7,050 bases of DNA from Malacoplasma sp. (GTDB lineage Bacteria > Bacillota_I > Bacilli_A > Mycoplasmatales > Mycoplasmoidaceae). The stretch lies in the NCBI GenBank assembly GCA_029050415.1, contig JAIDMU010000026.1, positions 1 through 7,050 of the forward strand, read 5' to 3'. Made by a program: the position numbers and the translations under genes. Below, one piece after another: positions 1-6,035 of this stretch. Numbering within the stretch: the stretch's first letter is position 1; each line of letters begins with the position of its first letter. A model generated the notes under the pieces. That model had not been told where the DNA came from, searched no databases, and was given only the letters and a program-made list of their open reading frames with translations.

Positions 1-7
1 GAATAAA

Positions 8-38
8 AATATCCATAATTTATTTAATTATGGATATT
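8..38 (-). terminator. Second hairpin terminator downstream of rplS
   Basis: A perfect 13-bp inverted repeat (8-20 and 26-38) encloses a 5-nt loop. Read on the minus strand the stem is followed by TTTATTC, giving a short T-run. On the plus strand it is followed by AAATGTGC, with no T-run, so a minus-strand terminator is the better reading. It lies behind the stronger terminator at 81-111 and may be a back-up, or may belong to a gene left of the window. Confidence 0.5.
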
Positions 39-80
39 AAATGTGCTAATATAGTGTTGCACTTCAAATTTCACTCAGGG

Positions 81-111
81 AAAAAAAACAGAAATTTCTT
101 TCTGTTTTTTT
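81..111 (-). terminator. Rho-independent terminator of the rpsP-trmD-rplS operon
   Basis: On the minus strand, immediately after the rplS stop codon, there is a perfect 13-bp stem (arm AAAAAAACAGAAA and its complement) with a GAAA tetraloop, ending in a run of eight T. This is a classic intrinsic terminator. The A-rich and T-rich ends of the stem would also allow it to act in part on the opposite strand. Confidence 0.85.
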
Positions 112-114
112 AAA

Positions 115-546
115 CTATTTTTTTTTGTTTGTTGTTTTTTTAGTTGTTGTAGTTTTTTTGTTGGTTGAAGAGTTTTGTTTAGAAACCCTTCTCTCTTTAA
201 TTCTTGCAGATTTGCCTGAACGATCTCTCAAATAAGATAAAAATGCTCTTCTTACTTTACCATATCTTATAACTTCAATTTTTTCAATTTGTGGAGAGTG
301 TAATTGAAAAGTTCTTTCAACACCAACTCCTGAACTTTCTTTTCTAACAATCATAGTTTCAGAAATTCCACTTCCTCTTCTTCTGATTACAACACCTTCA
401 AATTTTTGAATTCTACTTTTATTATTTTCAATAATTTTATTATGAACAATAACAGAATCACCAGCTTTAAAATTAGGAATGTCTTTTCTAATTTGCTTAT
501 TTTGAACATAATTTAAAATTTGTTCATTAGTCATTTTTTCACTCAT
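115..546 (-). CDS. rplS: 50S ribosomal protein L19 (bL19), with Lys/Thr-rich C-terminal tail
   Basis: This is a structural protein of the large ribosomal subunit that lies near the interface with the small subunit. Residues 1-120 follow the bL19 family closely: [10 protein letters not shown] (about 27-36), the [12 protein letters not shown] segment (49-60), the [12 protein letters not shown] block (74-85) and the basic end [16 protein letters not shown]. The usual family length is 115-120 residues. Here 143 residues are encoded, because residues 121-143 form a disordered-looking tail of Lys, Thr, Asn and Ser. The start ATG at 544-546 has a strong AAGGAG site at 553-558, six bases upstream. 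That site overlaps the TAA stop of trmD, so translation of the two genes is probably coupled. It is the last gene of the operon, with a terminator directly behind it. It has no tryptophan codon. Identity is certain; a role for the tail is unknown. Confidence 0.97.
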   Translation of the reverse strand: MSEKMTNEQILNYVQNKQIRKDIPNFKAGDSVIVHNKIIENNKSRIQKFEGVVIRRRGSGISETMIVRKESSGVGVERTFQLHSPQIEKIEVIRYGKVRRAFLSYLRDRSGKSARIKERRVSKQNSSTNKKTTTTKKTTNKKK

Positions 547-556
547 ACCTTTCTCC

Positions 557-1234
557 TTATTTATTCTTATATTTTTTAAATAAATCTATTCTATTATTTT
601 TAGTTTTTTCTAACTGTCACTTAAATCTACTTTTTGATATTTTATTATGATCACCACTTAATAACACATCAGGTATTTTATAACCATTAAAATTATATGG
701 TTTTGTATAATTTGGAAAATCTAAAAGATTTTTTTCAAATGATTCACATTTTAAACTTTTTGCAGAAATTACACCAGGTATTAATCTAGTAATTGAATCA
801 ATTAAAACCATTGCTGCAATTTCGCCACCTGTTAAAATATAATCACCTATTGATATTTGTAAATCAATATAATTTAAAATTCTTTCATCAAATCCTTCAT
901 AATGACCACATATCAAAATAAGATGACTGTAATCTTTTAATTTAAATGCTATTTCCTGATTATATACAGAACCAGATGGGGTTAATAAAATAATTTTACT
1001 ATTAGCTTTTTTATAATAATTAATTGCATCAACAATCGGTTGAAGCATTAATACCATACCAGGACCACCACCATATGGAATATCATCTACTTTTAAATGT
1101 TTATCATTTGAAAAATTTCTAAAGTTTATTATTTCAATATCAATTAATTTTTTATTAATCGCTTTTTTTATGATGGATGTGTTTAAAAACTCATTATAAA
1201 AATTTTCAAAAAGTGATAAGACAGTTATTTTCAT
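557..1234 (-). CDS. trmD: tRNA (guanine-37-N1)-methyltransferase TrmD
   Basis: It transfers a methyl group from S-adenosylmethionine to N1 of G37, next to the anticodon of a subset of tRNAs, which prevents +1 frameshifting. With UGA read as Trp at 617-619 (W206), the frame continues 20 residues beyond the standard-code stop to TAA at 557-559. This gives 225 residues, close to the family norm. SPOUT/TrmD motifs are clear: [11 protein letters not shown] (50-60), [12 protein letters not shown] (107-118), the knot segment [11 protein letters not shown] (128-138), RLIPGV (150-155), [10 protein letters not shown] and PDVLLSGDH. The residue aligned with the catalytic Asp of the E. coli enzyme (D169, in DSF) appears as Glu (E164, in ESF). 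The ATG at 1232-1234 starts three bases after the rpsP stop, without a recognisable Shine-Dalgarno site, so it probably relies on coupling. The rplS ribosome site overlaps its stop codon. Confidence 0.96.
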
Positions 1235-1237
1235 TTT

Positions 1238-1621
1238 TTATTTTTTTACAGATTTTTTAGTTTTAGATTTTGAAGAACTTTCTGATTTTTTAGTTGTAGT
1301 TGTTGGTTTAGTATTTGGTTTTTTAGTAGATTTCTTTTCAGATTTAGGTTGATTTTTCTTATTGTTTAATTTTGAATCCATAAATTTCTTTCAAATTCCT
1401 TTTTGTTTTAAGAAATTTTTTACAGTATCAGTTGGCTGTGCACCTTGATTTAACAATAACAAAACATCATCCTCATTAATTGTTACTTTCCCGCTAAATG
1501 GTTCATATGTACCAACTTGTTTAATATATGCTCCATCTCTTCTTGATCTTGAATCAATTGCAATCATTCTAAAATAAGGCAATTTGTGTCTACCTAATCT
1601 TGTTAGTCTGATTTTTACCAT
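1238..1621 (-). CDS. rpsP: 30S ribosomal protein S16 (bS16), with long basic C-terminal extension
   Basis: This is a small-subunit ribosomal protein important for 30S assembly. Residues 1-75 are a typical bS16: MVKIRLTRLGRHKLPYFRM, then DSRSRRDGAYI, VGTYEP and the GAQPTDTVKNFL end. Under the standard code it would stop at 1391-1393. That codon is UGA and reads as W77, and the frame runs on to TAA at 1238-1240, making 127 residues. The extra 50 residues are almost wholly Lys, Ser, Thr, Pro and Asn, with a KPTTTTKK stretch, and look disordered. The start ATG is supported by AGGAG at 1628-1632, six bases upstream, and by a promoter at 1653-1682. It is the first gene of the operon. The next gene, trmD, starts three bases after the stop. 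The rimM gene often found at this point is missing. Confidence 0.95.
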
Positions 1622-1627
1622 GTATTA

Positions 1628-1632
1628 CTCCT
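1628..1632 (-). promoter_or_regulatory. Shine-Dalgarno site of rpsP
   Basis: AGGAG lies six bases before the rpsP ATG on the minus strand. It is one of four clear Shine-Dalgarno sites in the window and fixes the S16 start. Confidence 0.8.
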
Positions 1633-1652
1633 ATTAAAATATCACAAAATAC

Positions 1653-1682
1653 ATTATATAAAATTTTTTATAAATCTGTTAA
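1653..1682 (-). promoter_or_regulatory. Promoter of the rpsP-trmD-rplS operon
   Basis: On the minus strand a perfect -10 box, TATAAT (1653-1658), is preceded by TTAACA (1677-1682), one mismatch from the -35 consensus TTGACA, with an 18-bp spacer. Transcription would start near 1646, leaving a leader of about 25 bases that contains the rpsP ribosome site. The -35 box forms part of an inverted repeat, listed separately. Confidence 0.7.
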
Positions 1683-1698
1683 GTATTTTTGCTTAACA
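1677..1698. repeat. Inverted repeat overlapping the rpsP -35 box
   Basis: The perfect 7-bp arms TGTTAAG (1677-1683) and CTTAACA (1692-1698) are separated by 8 bp. The arm nearer rpsP contains the -35 hexamer. Its position would suit an operator. There is no adjoining T-run, so it does not look like a terminator. No known regulator is recognised. Confidence 0.45.
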
Positions 1699-1731
1699 CT
1701 TTATTTTTAGTAATAAAAAATCTAAAAATAA

Positions 1732-1758
1732 AAAATATTAGGAATAACCTAATATTTT
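1732..1758 (-). terminator. Rho-independent terminator of pyk
   Basis: The perfect 11-bp arms AAAATATTAGG (1732-1742) and CCTAATATTTT (1748-1758) enclose a 5-nt loop. They lie 11 bases past the pyk stop codon, which is at 1770-1772. On the minus strand the stem is followed by a T-rich run (TTATTTTTAGATTTTTT). This fits an intrinsic terminator that separates pyk from the ribosomal operon. Confidence 0.8.
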
Positions 1759-1769
1759 ATTTAAAATAA

Positions 1770-3263
1770 TTATCTTTCAATTGAATCATGAACAATAACT
1801 ACAGTTCTTTTTATTTCGGGTAGTGTATCATTTATTTCTTTAATTATTTCATGTTTGTTTTCAATTGCTTTTTCAATGTTATCTACAATTCTAACAAATA
1901 CACCATAGTTTAAACCAAATCTTGTTTTATATTCTTTTTTATCAGTAATAAAAAATATTGGAGCAGCACATCTAATATTTGATAAAGCTTCAACTAATCT
2001 TGTGTTATCGCCAAAAACCACAATTGATGAATAGTGAAAACCTTGATTATCAATTATTCTTTTTGGAGCAACTAATCTAGCAACTTTATTAGCTAATTTT
2101 CCTTCTTTTTCTTCATAAAAAGGTGTTTCTTTAAAATAAACATCAATTGCTCTTCCATAATCAAAAAAGTTTTCAGAAGAAATATTGATTTTAGACATTA
2201 CATTTACTGTGTTTTCTGGATATAATCCATTAGCTGTTTCACCAGATAACATTGTACAATCAGTTCCTCTTTCAACAGCAAAAAAAACATCTGTAACTTC
2301 TGCTCTTGTTGGTTGAATTTTTGTTTCTAAAGAATCTAACATTTGAGTAGCAACAATAACAGTTTTTCCTTTGTGTCTACAAACTTTAATAATATATTTT
2401 TCTAAAGTTGGCACATCATAATATGGAACTTCAAGTCCTAAATCTCCTCTAGCAACCATAACAGAATCAGACTCTTCGATTATTTCATCAAGTAATCTAA
2501 CCCCCGCCATTGTTTCTATTTTTGAAATAATCTGAATGTGTTCACCACCATTTTCTTGTAGAATTTTTTTAATTTCTCTTACATCTCTTGGTGAGTTAAC
2601 AAATGAAGCAGCAATATAATCAAAATTATTTTTAATAGCAAAAATGATGTCATTTTTATCTTTTTCAGACATAAATGGAATTGAATAATTTGCATTTGGT
2701 AAATTAATTCTTTTATTTTCTTTTACAGTTCAAGAATTTCTAGAAATTGCTTCAATAACACCCTTTTCAACATCAACTGAATCAACAACTAAATCTAATT
2801 TTCCATCATCAACAAAAATGGTATCACCAACTTTAACATCCTTTGCCATGTTGTATGTTCCAGTTGAATCTGTAACAGAAAAAGTATTGTTTTCACCTTC
2901 AATTTTATTAATTGAATGAATAATAACTTTTGTATCAGATGGAATTTCAATTTCTTTATTTTTTAATTTATTAACACGAATTTCTGGACCCTTAGTATCT
3001 AGTATTGTAGAAATGTTTAATTTTTTTTCTTCCGCAACTTCTCTAACAAGTTTTAATCTAATTATTTGCTCTTCATAATCTCCGTGTGAAAAATTAAATC
3101 TCACAACATTAACACCATAATCAAACAATTTAGCTAATCTTTTTTTTGCAGCTTCAATTACAGGTTTATTTTCTGGTTTTTCAAATTCTGCTAAAGAAAA
3201 TATTTTTCCAGTAACAGAAGGACCAAGAGTAGCTATAATTTTTGTTTTTTTCATCATTTCCAT
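1770..3263 (-). CDS. pyk: Pyruvate kinase
   Basis: It converts phosphoenolpyruvate and ADP to pyruvate and ATP in the cytoplasm, the final step of glycolysis and a main ATP source in fermentative Mollicutes. A UGA at 2730-2732 is W178; reading through it joins two partial frames into 497 residues. Motifs in order are TKIIATLGPS (7-16), VNVVRFNFSHGD (51-62), ILDTKGPEIR (87-96), VDDGKLDLVV (151-160), ISKIE with the active-site Lys (K248), VARGDLGLEVP (270-280), VATQMLDS and PTRAEVTDV (304-326), and MLSGETANG (338-346). Between the first two motifs there is an insertion of roughly 20 residues compared with usual pyruvate kinases. The chosen start (MEMMKK) has AAAGGA 11 bases upstream. An in-frame ATG at 3273-3275 sits directly on that site, with no spacing, so it is less likely. 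The gene has its own promoter and terminator. Confidence 0.96.
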
Positions 3264-3274
3264 ATATTGAACCA

Positions 3275-3280
3275 TCCTTT
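3275..3280 (-). promoter_or_regulatory. Shine-Dalgarno site that decides the pyk start
   Basis: AAAGGA on the minus strand runs straight into the upstream in-frame ATG (3273-3275), leaving no room for initiation there. The next ATG, at 3261-3263, is 11 bases away and therefore preferred, although the spacing is slightly long. Confidence 0.55.
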
Positions 3281-3315
3281 TAATTTTATAAATTTATTAA
3301 AATAAACTACTTAAT

Positions 3316-3343
3316 ATTATATATAAATAGTCACTTAAAACAA
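3316..3343 (-). promoter_or_regulatory. Candidate promoter of pyk
   Basis: On the minus strand a perfect TATAAT (3316-3321), inside an alternating TATATATAAT run, has TTGTTT (3338-3343) 16 bp upstream as a weak -35. The predicted start near 3309 gives a leader of about 46 bases. The -35 region overlaps the T-run of the tkt terminator, so the two units are packed closely. Confidence 0.55.
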
Positions 3344-3372
3344 AAAAAGGAAATCTAATAATTTCCTTTTTT
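3343..3372 (-). terminator. Rho-independent terminator of the nifU-tkt unit
   Basis: The 12-bp arms AAAAAAGGAAAT (3343-3354) and ATTTCCTTTTTT (3361-3372) enclose a 6-nt loop and begin four bases past the tkt stop. On the minus strand the stem ends in CCTTTTTTTGTTTT, a good T-run. Confidence 0.85.
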
Positions 3373-3376
3373 ATGT

Positions 3377-5392
3377 TTATTTACCTTCAATATTAATAAT
3401 TTCATCTTTTTTAAGTGGTGGTAAAGAAGACTTAATTTTATCAGCAATATCTTCTGGTGTTAACTTCATTTTTTTGCAAATACTTTCAAAACTTCCTGAA
3501 TATCCATAACGATTAACACCAATTCTTATTGCAGCAAATCTACTTCATGGTAAAGATATACCAAACTCCAAAGAAACTGATCTATTAACTCCTAAGTTTG
3601 AACCTAAAACTGATTTTTCATACTGATCAATTTGTTTTAAAAATAATTCAACACAAGGAACAGAAATGACATTTGTTTTAATATTATACTTTGTGTTTAA
3701 AATATTATTTACTTCTAAAGCTAAAGCAACTTCACTACCTGTAGCCAAAATATTAGCAATTGATTGTCTATCAGATTTTAATGCATATGCACCTCTTGAA
3801 AGTTTGGCAGGATTACCTTCTGGTAAATTAAATTCCTGTCTAGAAGTTATTATTGAAAAAACGCTTTCAGTATTTGTTAAAGCATATTCAAATGCTTTAA
3901 TTGTTTCATCCAAATTACAAGGTCTAATTAGAAAATGATTTGGAATCAATCTTAATCCTCAAATTTGCTCTACAGCTTGATGAGTAGGTCCATCTTCACC
4001 AACAGCAATTGAATCATGACTAAAAACAAAAACTCCAGGATTTTTTGAAATTGCAGATAATCTAATTGCATTTTTACAATAATCAGAAAAAGGTAAAAAA
4101 GTTGACCCAATTGCTTTTAATCCTGTTGAACAAATACCATTGATAATTGTTCCCATTGCAAATTCTCTTACACCTAAATTTATGTTCATACCAAGTCTAT
4201 TTTCACTTGAATAAAAATCACCTTTAGAGTAAATAACTTTTGTTGAACTTGAAATATCTGGGGATATAAAAGTTAACAAAGGATTAATTTCAGCAATTTT
4301 TGATAACACATAGTTTGAAATATTTCTAGTTGAGTCTTTTTTCTTTTCATAATCATTAAATGCTTTTTTATCAAAAGAAATTTCTTTATTAAAAATATTT
4401 TCTAAAATTTTATATTTGCTTGCATCAGATGATTTTATTTTTTTTACTTTTTCATCAAAAATTTCTTTTGCTTTCAATCCTCTTTTTTTAAATTGTTCAA
4501 AATCTAAATAAGCATTTTTAGAAATTTCAAATTTATCATTATGATAATTTAATTTATTTTTTAAATCTTGGATTTGTTCTTCAGATAATGGTGATCCATG
4601 AGCTTTACAAGAATCTTCAACAGCAGATGCAAAACCTATTTTTGTTTTTATTTCTATAACTGTTGGTTTGTCTGTTGATTTTTTAGCATCTTCAATTGCT
4701 TTGCTAATTGCTTCAAAATCATTTCCATTTGCTACTTTTATATAATTTAACCCAAGTGATTCAAAATATTTTTTCTTATCTGTTATTGTGCTATCTGATA
4801 CTCTTCCTTCTAATTGAACATCATTTGAATCATATAAAAAAATAAGTTTATTTAATTTGTATTTGGCTGCAACTGAAAATGCCTCATAAGAAACACCTTC
4901 TTCAAAACAACCATCTCCAAATAAACAATATGTATAATAATTAACCAAATTATATTTTTTGAAAAATTGATTCATTTTCGTTTCTGCAATAGCCATTCCT
5001 ACAGCAACACCAATTCCTTGTCCAAGTGGTCCTGTGGTAGCATCAATGCCATCAACCAAAATATTTTCAGGATGACCTGCAGTTTTTGAATTAATTTTTC
5101 TAAAATTTTTAAGATCACTAATAGAAATATCATAACCTGCTAAATGCATAACTGAATACAAAAGGGCACTTCCATGTCCTGCACTCATAACAAATCTATC
5201 TCTATTTAAAAAAGATTTTTCTGGATTAGCTACAAAATGATTTCTAAATAATGCATATAAAATTGGAGCAGCACCTAAAACTATTCCTGGATGACCTGAA
5301 TTTGCTTCATTAATCATTTCACACCCAAGAACTCTGATAGTATCAATTGTTAAATTTGCAAAACGATTATTTTTATTTTCCTTTTTTTCCAT
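3377..5392 (-). CDS. tkt: Transketolase
   Basis: This thiamine-diphosphate enzyme moves two-carbon ketol units between sugar phosphates, linking glycolysis to ribose-5-phosphate supply. UGA codons at 3959-3961 (W478) and 3545-3547 (W616) are read as Trp, giving an intact 671-residue protein of normal family length. The N-terminal pyrophosphate domain shows NSGHPG (31-36), SAGHGSALL (70-78), TTGPLGQG, the cofactor motif GDGCFEEGVSYEA (149-161) ending near N180, and H255 in KAHGSP. The pyrimidine domain shows GVREFAMG, with the conserved cofactor-binding Glu E410, and FSHDSIAVGEDGPTHQ, with H459. The C-terminal domain ends in GISLPW and GVNRYGYSG. The ATG at 5390-5392 has AAAGGA six bases upstream. 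It lies 26 bases after nifU on the same strand and is probably co-transcribed with it. A terminator follows at once. Confidence 0.97.
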
Positions 5393-5398
5393 AATTTT

Positions 5399-5404
5399 TC
5401 CTTT
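5399..5404 (-). promoter_or_regulatory. Shine-Dalgarno site of tkt
   Basis: AAAGGA lies in the 26-base nifU-tkt gap, six bases before the tkt ATG. It allows tkt to be translated independently within the shared transcript. Confidence 0.75.
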
Positions 5405-5418
5405 AATTTTTAAAATTT

Positions 5419-5673
5419 TTATTCAGTAACCAAAACTGATTTAACTCCTTGTACTTCATTTTTTAATATTGTTTCAAGACCTTCTTTATAAGTAACATCA
5501 ATTAAAGCACACCCAATACACTCACCTAAAATTTTTACTGTTACTTCTCCTTTTTTTTCATCAAAACTGACAAATTCTAAGTCACCACCATCTTGATTTA
5601 TGTAAAATCTAATTGAATCAATTACATCTTTTATTTCTTCAATTATTTTGTTTGTATCATTTTTATTATTCAT
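5419..5673 (-). CDS. NifU-like C-terminal domain protein (Fe-S cluster scaffold or carrier)
   Basis: This is an 84-residue protein made only of the NifU C-terminal domain. In the family this domain holds or transfers an iron-sulfur cluster through a CxxC pair. Here the pair is in GECIGCALID, preceded by the typical helix and strand VIDSIRFYINQDGGDLEFV and followed by KEGLETILKNEV and GVKSVLV. It resembles stand-alone NifU/YutI-type proteins. I chose the ATG at 5671-5673 over an in-frame TTG six bases upstream. The TATAAT box at 5679-5684 covers the region where a longer form would start, and the predicted transcription start falls at about the A of this ATG. There is no Shine-Dalgarno site, so the message is probably leaderless. 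It is first in a unit with tkt and diverges from the S1-like gene. Confidence 0.9.
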   Translation of the reverse strand: MNNKNDTNKIIEEIKDVIDSIRFYINQDGGDLEFVSFDEKKGEVTVKILGECIGCALIDVTYKEGLETILKNEVQGVKSVLVTE

Positions 5674-5678
5674 AAGCA

Positions 5679-5688
5679 ATTATATAAT
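5679..5688. promoter_or_regulatory. Palindromic bidirectional -10 element between nifU and the S1-like gene
   Basis: The 10-mer ATTATATAAT is its own reverse complement. It provides TATAAT on the minus strand (5679-5684, reading toward nifU) and TATAAT on the plus strand (5683-5688, reading toward the S1-like gene). The whole intergenic space is 35 bp, so no separate promoters fit. Transcription is predicted to start near 5673 (minus) and 5695 (plus). No good -35 box is evident on either side. Confidence 0.6.
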
Positions 5689-5708
5689 AGTATTAAAATA
5701 TAAATATT

Positions 5709-6011
5709 ATGATTAAAAACAAAAAAATAATTCAGTGTAAAATCATTGAAATTCATGCAAATTACATAGTAGCTGAAAACAAAAATAAAAGATATGTTTG
5801 TAATGAATCACAAATTTCTGATTTTAAAGTTAATTTAAATGAGTATTTTTTAGTAGGAAAAATTTATAAGTTTTGTTTAGTGAATAACAAATATATTTCT
5901 TATAAAATTGTTAGACCAAAACTATTAAAAAATAAAAAAGCACCAATTCCCACAATTAGTGGTCCTAAAAACTTAGAAAAACATCTTTTAAACATTATTA
6001 ATAAAAAATAA
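5709..6011 (+). CDS. Small S1-like (OB-fold) putative RNA-binding protein
   Basis: This is a 100-residue basic protein and the only complete plus-strand gene in the window. Residues 5-65 follow the pattern of an S1 RNA-binding domain: a first strand IIQCKIIEIHANYIVAEN, a middle KRYVCNESQISDF that matches the usual G-x-x-x-x-S-x-I/L segment, and LVGKIYKFCLVNNKYISYKI, which matches the G-x-x-V-x-V-x-V-d strand pair. Residues 66-100 are a Lys-rich linker and a short segment, PTISGPKNLEKHL, that may be a conserved tail. The family is inferred from this pattern only. The start ATG has no Shine-Dalgarno site and a predicted leader of about 14 bases. It diverges from nifU and converges on the abi-like gene, with 13 bases between the stops. 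The exact function is unknown. Confidence 0.8.
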   Translation: MIKNKKIIQCKIIEIHANYIVAENKNKRYVCNESQISDFKVNLNEYFLVGKIYKFCLVNNKYISYKIVRPKLLKNKKAPIPTISGPKNLEKHLLNIINKK

Positions 6012-6015
6012 AAAA

Positions 6016-6035
6016 TTGAATATCTTAATATTCAA
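6016..6035 (-). terminator. Terminator hairpin of the abi-like gene, overlapping its stop codon
   Basis: The perfect 8-bp arms TTGAATAT (6016-6023) and ATATTCAA (6028-6035) enclose the loop CTTA. The loop contains the TAA stop of the abi-like gene (6025-6027), and the first arm on the minus strand encodes its last residues. On the minus strand the stem runs into TTTTTTATTTTTTAT, a strong T-run. On the plus strand no T-run follows, so support for stopping the S1-like transcript is weak. Confidence 0.7.

Noticed and set aside
39..62. GTGCTAA near the left edge resembles half of a CIRCE heat-shock operator.
   Set aside because: The other half (TTAGCACTC at the right distance) is absent, and no heat-shock gene is visible.
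1770..3275. pyk appears broken at 2730.
   Set aside because: The break is an in-frame UGA (W178) and both sides join into one full-length pyruvate kinase.
3666..3938. Plus-strand open frame of 90 residues.
   Set aside because: It lies wholly inside tkt on the opposite strand, has no ribosome site and resembles no family, so it is a shadow of the real gene.
3545..5392. tkt appears split into two or three pieces, as in a pseudogene.
   Set aside because: The breaks are single in-frame UGA codons at positions where Trp fits, and conserved motifs continue across them in the same frame. Under code 4 the gene is intact.
5677..5679. TTG as the start of the NifU-like gene.
   Set aside because: It lies next to the TATAAT box, so it would be upstream of the predicted transcript start, and it has no ribosome site.
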